Assembly (NCBI RefSeq): GCF_030698175.1
Contig: NZ_JAUYNT010000020.1
Location: 1 to 64,000, forward strand
Source: Pseudomonas sp.
GTDB lineage: Bacteria; Pseudomonadota; Gammaproteobacteria; Pseudomonadales; Pseudomonadaceae
DNA: 64,000 nucleotides
Direction of reading: 5' to 3'
The position numbers and the translations under genes are program-made. The notes under the pieces are model-generated. The model ran no database searches, was not told the origin of the DNA, and worked only from the letters and a program-made list of their open reading frames with translations. Shown in pieces: positions 56,316-64,000 of the stretch (position 1 is its first letter; every line of letters begins with the position of its first letter).

Positions 56316-56356
56316 AGACCTCCGCTTATGTGTCGGCATGCGGAGGTCTTTTTTTG
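56316..56356 (+). terminator. Strong intrinsic terminator without an obvious gene
   Basis: AGACCTCCGC (56316-56325) pairs perfectly with GCGGAGGTCT (56340-56349), followed by seven T. The nearest plus-strand gene upstream, gbdR, ends 770 bases earlier. It could end a small RNA from 55990-56316 or insulate the dipeptidase operon. The rest of the 570-base gap (55979-56548) holds only the family C repeat and no gene. Confidence 0.75.
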
Positions 56357-56548
56357 CCTGCAATAAAGTGCCGTCCGGCGCCCCGTACTCGATCAGCTGG
56401 GTTGCGCGGGTGACGCTTTCGACAATTCCCCGGTCGTTTTTGCGCCCTAGCGCCGCAGCCCCCAGGACTATGCTGGCCACACAGCAGCAGTCAGTAATTT
56501 GGCTGCGCACTTGCCTAACTCGCTCCAGCTCAACAGGGGGACTGCCCG

Positions 56549-57526
56549 ATGAACCCAGCCCAATTGCACGCCGACAGCATCGTTATCGACGGCCTGATCA
56601 TTGCCAAATGGAACCGCGAACTGTTCGAGGACATGCGCAAAGGTGGCCTCACTGCTGCCAACTGCACGGTCTCGGTGTGGGAAGGTTTCCAGGCCACGGT
56701 GAATAACATAGTCGCCAGCCAGAAACTGATTCGCGACAACAGCGATCTGGTCAGCCTGGTGCGCACTACCGCCGACATCCATAAGGCCAAGGCCGAGGGC
56801 AAGACTGGCATCCTCTTTGGTTTCCAGAATGCCCATGCCTTTGAGGACCAGCTCGGCTATGTCGAGGTGTTCAAACAGCTCGGCGTCGGCGTGGTGCAGC
56901 TCTGCTACAACACCCAAAACCTGGTCGGCACCGGCTGTTACGAGCGCGACGGCGGCCTGTCCGGCTTCGGTCGCGAGATAGTCGCCGAGATGAACCGGGT
57001 CGGCATCATGTGCGACCTGTCCCACGTCGGTTCCAAGACCAGCGAAGAAGTCATTCTCGAATCGAACAAGCCAGTCTGCTATTCACACTGCCTGCCGTCC
57101 GGTTTGAAGGAACACCCGCGCAACAAGTCCGATGCCGAGCTGAAGTTTATCGCCGACCACGGCGGCTTCGTCGGCGTGACCATGTTCGCGCCGTTTCTGG
57201 CCAAGGGCATCGACTCGACCATCGACGACTACGCCGAGGCCATCGAGTACGTGATGAACCTGGTCGGCGAAGACGCCATCGGCATTGGCACCGACTTCAC
57301 CCAGGGCCACGGCCAGGACTTTTTCGAGTGGCTGACCCACGACAAGGGCTACGCCCGCCGCCTGACCAGCTTCGGCAAGATCATCAACCCGCTGGGCATC
57401 CGCACCGTCGGCGAGTTCCCCAACCTCACCGAAACCCTGCTCAAACGCGGCCATCCAGAGCGGGTGGTGCGCAAGATCATGGGCGAGAACTGGGTGAATG
57501 TTTTGAAAGACGTCTGGGGCGAATAA
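56549..57526 (+). CDS. Membrane-dipeptidase-family hydrolase of the dgc operon
   Basis: This 325-residue protein has the renal dipeptidase (M19) fold. Metal-site parts are DGLIIAKWNRELFEDMRKGGLT (DGLI...) in the N-terminus and CDLSHVGSKTSEEVI and SHCLPSGLKEHPRNKSD (His and Asp ligands) later. In Pseudomonas dimethylglycine loci this gene precedes dgcA and dgcB and its natural substrate is not settled. It is first in the plus-strand cluster to etfB, with a family B repeat before the next gene. Confidence 0.85.
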   Translation: MNPAQLHADSIVIDGLIIAKWNRELFEDMRKGGLTAANCTVSVWEGFQATVNNIVASQKLIRDNSDLVSLVRTTADIHKAKAEGKTGILFGFQNAHAFEDQLGYVEVFKQLGVGVVQLCYNTQNLVGTGCYERDGGLSGFGREIVAEMNRVGIMCDLSHVGSKTSEEVILESNKPVCYSHCLPSGLKEHPRNKSDAELKFIADHGGFVGVTMFAPFLAKGIDSTIDDYAEAIEYVMNLVGEDAIGIGTDFTQGHGQDFFEWLTHDKGYARRLTSFGKIINPLGIRTVGEFPNLTETLLKRGHPERVVRKIMGENWVNVLKDVWGE

Positions 57527-57549
57527 GCCCGCCAGCCATACCCGATCAA

Positions 57550-57651
57550 TGTAGGAGCGGATTTAGCGACCCACATGGATGTGGGAAATGCGGTGAGCCG
57601 TATGGAACGGCTGCCGCCCGCGACAGCTTCGCGGATAAATCCGCTCCTACG
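57550..57651. repeat. Family B composite REP-like repeat, copy 4
   Basis: TGTAGGAGCGGATTTAGC and GGATAAATCCGCTCCTAC are the inverted ends. The core repeats CCCACATGGATGTGGG and CCGTATGGAACGG. It fills the 155-base gap before the DUF5943 gene. Confidence 0.75.
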
Positions 57652-57681
57652 TTTTAAAACAAGTTTTTGGAGTCACAACAC

Positions 57682-58212
57682 ATGGCCACCCACGCACCCG
57701 AAATGCCTATTCAGGTCGACGACGAAACCGGCGTCTGGACCACCGATGCCTTGCCGATGCTCTATGTGCCGCGGCATTTCTTCGTCAACAACCACATCGG
57801 TATCGAAGAGGTGCTGGGGGCCGAGGCTTACGCGGAGATTCTCTATAAGGCCGGCTACAAGTCCGCCTGGCACTGGTGCGAGAAGGAAGCCGAGTGTCAT
57901 GGCCTGCAAGGCGTGGCGGTGTTCGAGCACTATATGAAGCGCCTGTCGCAACGCGGCTGGGGGCTGTTCGAGATCGAGGCGATTGACCTGGATAAAGGCA
58001 CCGCCAGCGTGCGCCTCAAGCACTCGGCCTTTGTCTATGTGTACGGCAAGTGCGGGCGCAAGGTCGATTACATGTTCACCGGCTGGTTCGCCGGCGCCAT
58101 GGACCAGATTCTTAAGGCCCAAGGCAGCCCGCTGCGCACCGTGGCCGAGCAGGTCTATGGCGGTTCCGAAGCGGGACATGACGATGGCCTGTTTGTGGTC
58201 AAACCACTCTAA
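57682..58212 (+). CDS. DUF5943/4-vinyl-reductase-like protein of the dgc operon
   Basis: This 176-residue protein contains EEVLGAEAYAEILYKAGYKSAWHWCEKEAE (key part GYKSAWHWCEKE) and LKHSAFVYVYGKCGRKVDYMFTGWFAGAM (key part SAFVYVYGKCGRK), typical of V4R/DUF5943 proteins next to dgcA. It probably helps dimethylglycine demethylation, with no enzyme activity shown. GGAG sits 10 bases before ATG 57682; the TTG at 57667 is not preferred. A family C repeat follows. Confidence 0.82.
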   Translation: MATHAPEMPIQVDDETGVWTTDALPMLYVPRHFFVNNHIGIEEVLGAEAYAEILYKAGYKSAWHWCEKEAECHGLQGVAVFEHYMKRLSQRGWGLFEIEAIDLDKGTASVRLKHSAFVYVYGKCGRKVDYMFTGWFAGAMDQILKAQGSPLRTVAEQVYGGSEAGHDDGLFVVKPL

Positions 58213-58231
58213 AAACAATTTCAACCGTGAT

Positions 58232-58355
58232 CGAAAACGTAGCGAGCGAAGGGTAGGCCAGGCGGAGGCAGAAGCGAAAAGCGGAGTTTACTGGTGTAAA
58301 TGAGCATTTTCGCTTCTGCCTCCAACGCCGCATAACCGAGCGCAGTAGTTTTCAG
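58232..58355. repeat. Family C hairpin repeat, diverged inner stem
   Basis: Outer part GAAAACGTAGCGAGCGAAGG and CGAGCGCAGTAGTTTTC match other copies. The inner arms are different: GGAGGCAGAAGCG pairs with CGCTTCTGCCTCC. The fold is kept while the sequence changes. It lies between the DUF5943 gene and dgcA. Confidence 0.8.
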
Positions 58356-58366
58356 AGGATGCCACC

Positions 58367-60427
58367 ATGGCTTTTGAAGCAATGTTCCAGCCGATCAAGC
58401 TCGGCAAAGTAACCATCCGCAATCGCGTGCTGAGCACCGCCCACGCCGAGGTGTATGCCACCGATGGCGGCATGACCACCGAGCGCTATATCCAGTATTA
58501 CGAAGAGAAGGCCAAGGGCGGCATCGGTCTGGCGATTTGCGGCGGCTCCTCGGTGGTGGCCATCGACAGCCCGCAGCAGTGGTGGAGCTCGGTCAATTTA
58601 TCGACCGACCGCATCATTCCGCACTTCCAGAACCTGGCCGACGCCATGCATAAGCACGGCGCCAAGATCATGATTCAGATTACCCACATGGGCCGCCGTT
58701 CGCGCTGGGATGGCTTTCACTGGCCAACCCTGATGTCGCCGTCCGGCATCCGCGAACCGGTGCACCGTGCCACCTGCAAAACCATCGAGCCGGAAGAAAT
58801 CTGGCGGGTGATTGGCAACTACGCCAGCGCCGCGCTGCGGGCCAAACTCGGCGGCCTGGATGGCATCGAACTGTCGGCGGTGCACCAGCACATGATCGAC
58901 CAGTTCTGGAGCCCGCGGGTCAATAAACGTACCGACGAGTGGGGCGGCAGCTTCGAGGGGCGGATGAAATTCGGCCTGGAAGTGCTGAAAGCCGTGCGCG
59001 AGAAAGTCGGCGCGGATTTTTGCGTTGGCATGCGCATTTGCGGCGACGAGTTCCACCCAGACGGCCTGTCCCATGACGACATGAAGCAGATCGCCAAGTA
59101 TTACGACGACACCGGCATGCTCGATTTTATCGGCGTGGTGGGTTCGGGTTGCGACACCCACAACACCTTGGCCAACGTCATCCCGAACATGAGTTATCCG
59201 CCGGAGCCGTTTCTGCATCTGGCCGCCGGCATCAAGGAAGTGGTCAAGGTACCGGTGCTGCACGCGCAGAACATCAAGGACCCGAACCAGGCTACGCGGA
59301 TTCTCGAAGGCGGTTACGTCGACATGGTCGGCATGACCCGCGCGCACATCGCCGACCCGCACCTGATCGCCAAAATCAAGATGGGCCAGCTCGACCAGAT
59401 CAAGCAGTGCGTCGGCGCCAACTACTGCATCGACCGCCAGTACCAAGGTTTGGACGTGCTGTGCATCCAGAACGCCGCCACTTCCCGTGAATACATGGGC
59501 CTGCCGCATATCATTGAAAAAACCACCGGTGTGAAGCGCAAGGTGGTCATCGTTGGCGGTGGCCCGGCCGGCATGGAGGCGGCGCGAGTGGCCGCCGAAC
59601 GTGGCCATGACGTGACCCTGTTTGAGAAAAAAGACCAGCTCGGCGGGCAGATCACCTTGGCTGCCAAGGCGCCGCAACGCGATCAAATGGCCGGCATCAC
59701 CCGCTGGTTCCAGCTGGAGCTGGCGCGCCTGAATGTCGACCTGCGCCTGGGCACAGGTGCGGATGCGGCGAGCATTCTCGACCTGCGCCCGGACATAGTG
59801 GTGCTGGCCAACGGCGGCCATCCGTTTATCGAGCAGAACGAACATTGGGGCGCGGCCGAAGGCCTGGTGGTCAGCAGTTGGGACGTGCTCGACGGCACAG
59901 TTCTGCCTGGCAAAAACGTACTGGTCTACGACACCATTTGTGAATTCACCGGCATGTCGGTGGCCGACTTTATCGCCGATAAAGGCGCCAAGGTCGAGAT
60001 CGTCACCGACGACATCAAGCCGGGCGTGGCCATCGGCGGCACCAGCTTCCCGACCTACTACCGGAGCATGTACCCGAAAGAAGTGATCATGACCGGCGAC
60101 CTGATGCTGGAGAAGGTCTACCGCGAAGGCGACAACCTGGTGGCCGTGCTGGAGAACGAATACACCGGCGCCAAAGAGGAGCGGGTGGTCGATCAGGTGG
60201 TGATCGAGAACGGCGTGCGCCCCGACGAAACCCTCTACTACGGGCTTAAAGAAGGCTCGCGCAACAAGGGCCAGATCGACGTCGAGGCGCTGTTCGCGAT
60301 CCAGCCGCAGCCCTGTTTGAGCGAAGCGGGCGACGGTTATCTGTTGTTCCGCATCGGCGACTGCGTGGCTCAGCGCAATACCCACGCGGCCATCTATGAC
60401 GCCTTGCGCTTGTGCAAGGATTTTTGA
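58367..60427 (+). CDS. dgcA: Dimethylglycine demethylase subunit DgcA
   Basis: This 686-residue TMADH/old-yellow-enzyme-type flavoprotein demethylates dimethylglycine to sarcosine with DgcB. The N-terminal FMN barrel (about 1-370) starts MAFEAMFQPIKLGKVTIRNR, and the C-terminal half has an FAD/NAD loop VVIVGGGPAGMEAARVA at about 397. In the iron-sulfur region the ligands read C348, A351, C354, C366, so one of the four TMADH cysteines is Ala. GbdR should activate it. It has AGAGG upstream of ATG 58367. Confidence 0.94.
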   Translation: MAFEAMFQPIKLGKVTIRNRVLSTAHAEVYATDGGMTTERYIQYYEEKAKGGIGLAICGGSSVVAIDSPQQWWSSVNLSTDRIIPHFQNLADAMHKHGAKIMIQITHMGRRSRWDGFHWPTLMSPSGIREPVHRATCKTIEPEEIWRVIGNYASAALRAKLGGLDGIELSAVHQHMIDQFWSPRVNKRTDEWGGSFEGRMKFGLEVLKAVREKVGADFCVGMRICGDEFHPDGLSHDDMKQIAKYYDDTGMLDFIGVVGSGCDTHNTLANVIPNMSYPPEPFLHLAAGIKEVVKVPVLHAQNIKDPNQATRILEGGYVDMVGMTRAHIADPHLIAKIKMGQLDQIKQCVGANYCIDRQYQGLDVLCIQNAATSREYMGLPHIIEKTTGVKRKVVIVGGGPAGMEAARVAAERGHDVTLFEKKDQLGGQITLAAKAPQRDQMAGITRWFQLELARLNVDLRLGTGADAASILDLRPDIVVLANGGHPFIEQNEHWGAAEGLVVSSWDVLDGTVLPGKNVLVYDTICEFTGMSVADFIADKGAKVEIVTDDIKPGVAIGGTSFPTYYRSMYPKEVIMTGDLMLEKVYREGDNLVAVLENEYTGAKEERVVDQVVIENGVRPDETLYYGLKEGSRNKGQIDVEALFAIQPQPCLSEAGDGYLLFRIGDCVAQRNTHAAIYDALRLCKDF

Positions 60428-60453
60428 GCCAGCCGCCAAACTGTGGACGGGGC

Positions 60454-60562
60454 GTAGGGTGGGTTAGCCGCGCAGCGGCGTAACCCACCAAGCGGACTTC
60501 CAGGCGGACATTGGTGTCCCCTATATCGATGGTGGGTTACGCCTACGGCTAACCCACCCTAC
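60454..60562. repeat. Family A element between dgcA and dgcB
   Basis: GTAGGGTGGGTTAGCCGCGC and GGCTAACCCACCCTAC are inverted ends, with inner GTAACCCACCAAGC and ATGGTGGGTTACGCC. It ends 30 bases before dgcB and overlaps no gene. Confidence 0.75.
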
Positions 60563-60592
60563 GTGGTTATACGGTCCCTCCAAGGAGACCTG

Positions 60593-62560
60593 ATGATGTT
60601 GAGCACCATCCTTCCCATCCTGCTGTTCACCGCACTCGGCCTGGCCGTGCTCGGTGCCGGCAAGCGCTTCTTGATGTGGCGTCGCGGCCGACCGGCTCAG
60701 GTCGATTGGGTCGGCGGTCTGCTGGCCATGCCGCGTCGTTATATGGTCGATTTGCACCATGTGGTGGCTCGCGATAAATACATCGCTAACACCCACGTCG
60801 CCACCGCTGGCGGCTTCGTCCTGGCCGCCGTGCTGGCGCTGCTGGTGCACGGTTTTGGTCTGCACAATCGCATCCTTGGTTTCGCCTTGCTGGCGGCCTG
60901 TGGGCTGATGTTTGGCGGGGCGCTGTTTGTCGCTAAACGCCGTCTCGACCCACCGTCTCGGTTGTCGAAAGGCCCATGGATGCGCCTGCCGAAAAGCCTG
61001 CTGCTGTTTTCGCTGAGCTTCTTTATCGCCACCTTGCCGGTGGCCGGGATTCTGCCGGAAGGCTTTGGTGGCTGGTTTTTCGCGCTGCTGCTTAGCGTTG
61101 GCGTGGCCTGGGGCGTGTCTGAGCTGTTCTTCGGCATGACCTGGGGCGGGCCGATGAAGCACGCCTTCGCCGGGGCTTTGCACCTGGCCTGGCACCGCCG
61201 TAGCGAGCGCTTCAATGGCGGCCGCTCCACCGGGCTAAAGGCCCTGAATCTGAATGATCCAAGCGTGCCACTAGGGGTGGAAAAACCCACGGATTTCACC
61301 TGGAACCAGTTGCTCGGTTTCGATGCCTGCGTGCAGTGCGGCAAGTGCGAAGCCGCTTGTCCGGCCTTCGCCGCCGGCCAACCGCTGAACCCGAAGAAGC
61401 TGATTCAAGACATGGTGGTCGGCTTGGCTGGCGGTACCGATGCGAATTTCGCCGGCAGCCCCTACCCATCCCTTGACGGCAGAGGTAAGCCAATCGGCGA
61501 ACACGCCGGTGGCCCGCACCTGCCCATCGTCAATCTCAACGGCAAGGCCCTGGTGGATGCCGACACCCTCTGGTCGTGCACCACCTGCCGCGCCTGCGTC
61601 GAGGAGTGCCCGATGATGATCGAGCACGTCGATGCCATCGTCGACATGCGTCGCCATCTGACTCTGGAAAAAGGCGCCACGCCAAACAAAGGCGCGCAGG
61701 TGCTGGAAAACCTGATCGCCACCGACAACCCCGGCGGCTTCAATCCCGGCGGTCGGCTGAACTGGGCGGCGGATCTGAACTTGCCGCTAATGAGTGAGCA
61801 GAAGATTGTCGATGTGCTGTTCTGGGTCGGCGATGGCGCCTTCGATATGCGCAATCAGCGCACCTTGCGCGCCTTCGTCAAACTGCTGCGGGCGGCCAAG
61901 GTCGACTTCGCCGTGCTCGGGCTGGAGGAGCGCGACAGCGGTGACCTGGCCCGCCGCTTGGGCGATGAGGCGACCTTCCAGCTGCTGGCCGTTCGCAATA
62001 TCGCCACGTTGGCCAAGTACCGTTTCAACAAGATCGTCAGCTGCGACCCGCACAGCTTTCATGTGCTGAAAAACGAATACGGCGAGCTGGGCGGCCACTA
62101 TCAGGTGCAGCATCACAGCACCTACCTCGACGAGCTGATCAGCGCCAGACGACTCAATCTGGGTACGCACAAAGGCGGCTCGGTGACCTATCACGATCCC
62201 TGTTATCTGGGTCGCTACAACGGCGAATACGAGGCGCCGCGCGCGGTGCTCAAGGCCATCGGCATCGAGGTGAAAGAGATGGCGCGTTCCGGCTTCCGCT
62301 CTCGTTGCTGCGGCGGTGGTGGCGGGGCGCCGATAACCGACATTCCCGGCAAACAGCGGATTCCGGATATGCGCATGCTTGATATCAAAGAGACCGGCGC
62401 CGAGCTGGTAGCGGTCGGTTGCCCGCAGTGCACGGCGATGCTCGAAGGCGTGGTCGGTCCGCGGCCGGAGGTCAAGGATATTGCCGAGCTGGTGGTTGAG
62501 GCGCTGCTGGATACGCCCGCCGCCGCAAGCCCGCGCAAAGATCTGGAGGTGTCAGCATGA
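60593..62560 (+). CDS. dgcB: Dimethylglycine demethylase subunit DgcB, membrane iron-sulfur protein
   Basis: This 655-residue protein has four to five N-terminal membrane segments (to about residue 190). A ferredoxin domain follows with CVQCGKCEAACP and CTTCRACVEECP, both [4Fe-4S] sites, then CCG repeats (HDPCYLGRYN, SRCCGGGGGAP, GCPQCTAM) as in heterodisulfide-reductase-like subunits. It passes electrons from DgcA toward the respiratory chain. AAGGAGA lies eight bases before ATG 60593; the GTG at 60563 is not used. It overlaps etfA by four bases. Confidence 0.93.
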   Translation: MMLSTILPILLFTALGLAVLGAGKRFLMWRRGRPAQVDWVGGLLAMPRRYMVDLHHVVARDKYIANTHVATAGGFVLAAVLALLVHGFGLHNRILGFALLAACGLMFGGALFVAKRRLDPPSRLSKGPWMRLPKSLLLFSLSFFIATLPVAGILPEGFGGWFFALLLSVGVAWGVSELFFGMTWGGPMKHAFAGALHLAWHRRSERFNGGRSTGLKALNLNDPSVPLGVEKPTDFTWNQLLGFDACVQCGKCEAACPAFAAGQPLNPKKLIQDMVVGLAGGTDANFAGSPYPSLDGRGKPIGEHAGGPHLPIVNLNGKALVDADTLWSCTTCRACVEECPMMIEHVDAIVDMRRHLTLEKGATPNKGAQVLENLIATDNPGGFNPGGRLNWAADLNLPLMSEQKIVDVLFWVGDGAFDMRNQRTLRAFVKLLRAAKVDFAVLGLEERDSGDLARRLGDEATFQLLAVRNIATLAKYRFNKIVSCDPHSFHVLKNEYGELGGHYQVQHHSTYLDELISARRLNLGTHKGGSVTYHDPCYLGRYNGEYEAPRAVLKAIGIEVKEMARSGFRSRCCGGGGGAPITDIPGKQRIPDMRMLDIKETGAELVAVGCPQCTAMLEGVVGPRPEVKDIAELVVEALLDTPAAASPRKDLEVSA

Positions 62561-63780
62561 GCGACCTGATCCGCCGTGACCCGCGCGCCGAATGGATTGC
62601 CCGCAACCGCCTGCATCCACTGCACGCCAGTCTGCAACCGGTGCTGAATAGCTGGCTGGGCCCCAACGGCCTGCTGCGCAAGAATCCCCATGCCATCGGC
62701 TTTATTGGCCCCAACGGCATCAAACGTATCGACCGCAGCGGCGCCCAACAACTCGGCGCCGGCAAGCGGGCCAGCCAGGCGGTTGTCGAGCAGTTGCCGC
62801 TGCATGTGGTTGCTGATCCGGCGTTCTATATCTGCGTGGTGCCGGACCTGCCCGGCGGTCGCTTGAGCAGCCACGACCGCGATCTGTTCGGCCTGGCCCG
62901 GCAATTGGCTGGCAGCAGCGGTGCGGTACTGGCCGTGGTGTTTGCTGAGCACAAAGAAACCGCCTTTGATCTGGCTGGCGTCGATCGGCTGCTGCAGCTG
63001 ACTGACGCGCAGTACCAGGGCTACGCCCCGCAGCAACAGCTCGCCGCCTTGGTAGCGCTGGAGCAGCAAGTGCAGCCGCGTCACTGGCTGCTGCCGGACA
63101 GTCGCAGTGGCGGTGGCGAGCTGGGTCGGCGCCTGGCCGCCAAGCTGGGCGAGCGTCCGGCGACCCGCGTCTGGCAGGTAACAGACAGCCAATGCATCGG
63201 CCGTGCCGGTGCCGGCCGCGAAGACCTGCTGCGGCCGTTGGCGCGGGTGATTCTGGCAGCCGTGGAGTGCGCCGAACCGGTCAGCGACACGCGCCATGCA
63301 GTGCTGCCGCTGCAGCTGGCGGTCAGCCTGTTGAATGCCCCAGCGCGGATTCAAGACCACGGCGCAGTGGCGGTCGATCCGGCGGCGATTCCCATGGCCG
63401 AGGCCGAATTTATTCTGTCCGGCGGTAACGGCGTGCAGGACTGGGACTTGTTCCACCGCGCCGCCCTGGCCATCGGCGCCACCGAAGGCGCCTCGCGGGT
63501 GGCGGTGGACGACGGCTTTATGCCGCGTGATCGGCAAGTCGGCGCCAGCGGCATCTGGGTCACGGCGCGGGTCTATCTGGCGGTCGGCATCTCCGGGGCC
63601 ATCCAGCACCTGCAAGGTATTGGCGCCTGCGACAAGGTACTGGCGATCAACCTCGACCCGAGCTGCGACATGATCAAACGTGCCGACCTGGCGGTGATCG
63701 GCGACGGCGCGGCGATTTTACAAGCGCTGATCGAACGGATCGCGCAACACCGGGCGGGAGAACAACGCGATGCGGCCTGA
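62557..63780 (+). CDS. etfA: Electron transfer flavoprotein alpha subunit, dgc-linked
   Basis: This 407-residue EtfA has the C-terminal FAD motif SGGNGVQDWDLFHRAALAIGATEGASR and the loop GASGIWVTARVYLAVGISGAIQHLQGI (key part GIWVTARVYLAVGISGAIQH). The chain is about 90 residues longer at its N-terminus than housekeeping EtfA, as in the dgc-linked type. It overlaps the dgcB stop and the etfB start. It carries electrons from demethylation to the quinone pool. Confidence 0.9.
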   Translation: MSDLIRRDPRAEWIARNRLHPLHASLQPVLNSWLGPNGLLRKNPHAIGFIGPNGIKRIDRSGAQQLGAGKRASQAVVEQLPLHVVADPAFYICVVPDLPGGRLSSHDRDLFGLARQLAGSSGAVLAVVFAEHKETAFDLAGVDRLLQLTDAQYQGYAPQQQLAALVALEQQVQPRHWLLPDSRSGGGELGRRLAAKLGERPATRVWQVTDSQCIGRAGAGREDLLRPLARVILAAVECAEPVSDTRHAVLPLQLAVSLLNAPARIQDHGAVAVDPAAIPMAEAEFILSGGNGVQDWDLFHRAALAIGATEGASRVAVDDGFMPRDRQVGASGIWVTARVYLAVGISGAIQHLQGIGACDKVLAINLDPSCDMIKRADLAVIGDGAAILQALIERIAQHRAGEQRDAA

Positions 63781-64000
63781 AGCAATGAATGTCATAGCCC
63801 TGGTATCGGTCGGCGCCCATCCGACTTCCGGTCGCCCCCGGCGCGCCGAACAGGATGCCCGCGCGGTGGAGCTGGGCCTGCAACTGGCCGGCGAGCGCTT
63901 GCAGCTGCTGCACGCCGGCGATGCCCAGGCCGAAGCCTTGCGCGCCTACTTAGGCATGGGCCTGAGTGAATTAAAGGTGCTGCAGCAAGCGCCTGGCGCC
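63770..64000 (+). CDS. etfB: Electron transfer flavoprotein beta subunit, 5' part
   Basis: ATG 63770 opens MRPEAMNVIALVSVGAHPTSGRPRRAEQDARAVELGLQLAGERL, with an ETF-beta start (IALVSVGAHPTSGRPRRAEQDARAVE in part). The frame is open to the window end; the rest lies outside. It overlaps etfA by 11 bases. ATG 63785 (MNVIALV) is a second choice. Confidence 0.85.
   Translation, partial: MRPEAMNVIALVSVGAHPTSGRPRRAEQDARAVELGLQLAGERLQLLHAGDAQAEALRAYLGMGLSELKVLQQAPGA

Noticed and set aside
58598..60439. 613-codon open frame antisense to dgcA
   Set aside because: It mirrors dgcA codons, is His/Asp/Val-biased, and has no ribosome site or domain.

Overview
The window is GC-rich chromosomal DNA from a Pseudomonas-like gammaproteobacterium. 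The pointers are the Pseudomonas-type 5S rRNA end, the CbiD-for-CobF corrin pathway, the GbdR/DgcAB betaine-catabolic genes, and many REP-like palindromes built on the ends TGTAGGAG...CTCCTACA. No phage, CRISPR array, tRNA or intact transposase was seen.

Region 1 (1-11.4 kb): end of an rRNA operon, a DUF2970 gene, then two divergent cobalamin-riboswitch operons. The minus-strand operon is cbtB-cbtA-cobE-cobM (cobalt uptake and corrin methylation). The plus-strand operon is cobW-cobN-chlD (cobalt insertion). chlD is split into an AAA+ frame and a VWA frame joined by an almost textbook -1 frameshift site. The minus-strand riboswitch carries a 141-bp hairpin repeat inside its aptamer. A Sel1-repeat lipoprotein-like or periplasmic protein follows.

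Region 2 (11.5-19.4 kb): accessory genes. These are a PaaX-like regulator with a fatty acid desaturase, a cupin, an MFS transporter, two copies of a small lipoprotein (one frameshifted) around a frameshifted DUF4239 gene, and an AT-rich TPR/O-GlcNAc-transferase-like gene that looks acquired.

Region 3 (19.5-39.5 kb): the rest of de novo B12 synthesis. cobG-cobH-cobI-cobJ lie on the minus strand; cobL, cbiD-cobK-ferredoxin and a third riboswitch operon cobO-cobB-bluB-cobD-cobC-cobQ-cobU-cobT-phosphatase-cobS lie on the plus strand. A DUF1127 gene and a degenerate-receiver/CheX-like gene sit inside this block. With region 1, almost the whole late-cobalt aerobic pathway plus lower-ligand (BluB) and nucleotide-loop assembly is present. 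cobA and cobST are not in the window.

Region 4 (39.7-64 kb): homoserine kinase, then choline and betaine use. It holds betA, betB, betI and choVWX on the minus strand, a LysR/SDR pair, a second orphan ChoX-type binding protein divergent from an L-serine dehydratase, the AraC-type regulator gbdR, and dipeptidase-DUF5943-dgcA-dgcB-etfA-etfB for dimethylglycine demethylation. Together these import choline, oxidise it to glycine betaine, degrade dimethylglycine toward sarcosine, and remove downstream serine. The betaine demethylase GbcAB is not in the window.

Three intergenic repeat families (A: GTAGGGTGGG ends; B: REP-like composite; C: about 140-bp hairpin element) recur between genes. The most notable findings are the chlD frameshift signal, the repeat-invaded riboswitch, a BetI-type operator before gbdR, a 21-bp-period triple direct repeat before choX, and a 70-bp triplication of the cobD/cobC junction.
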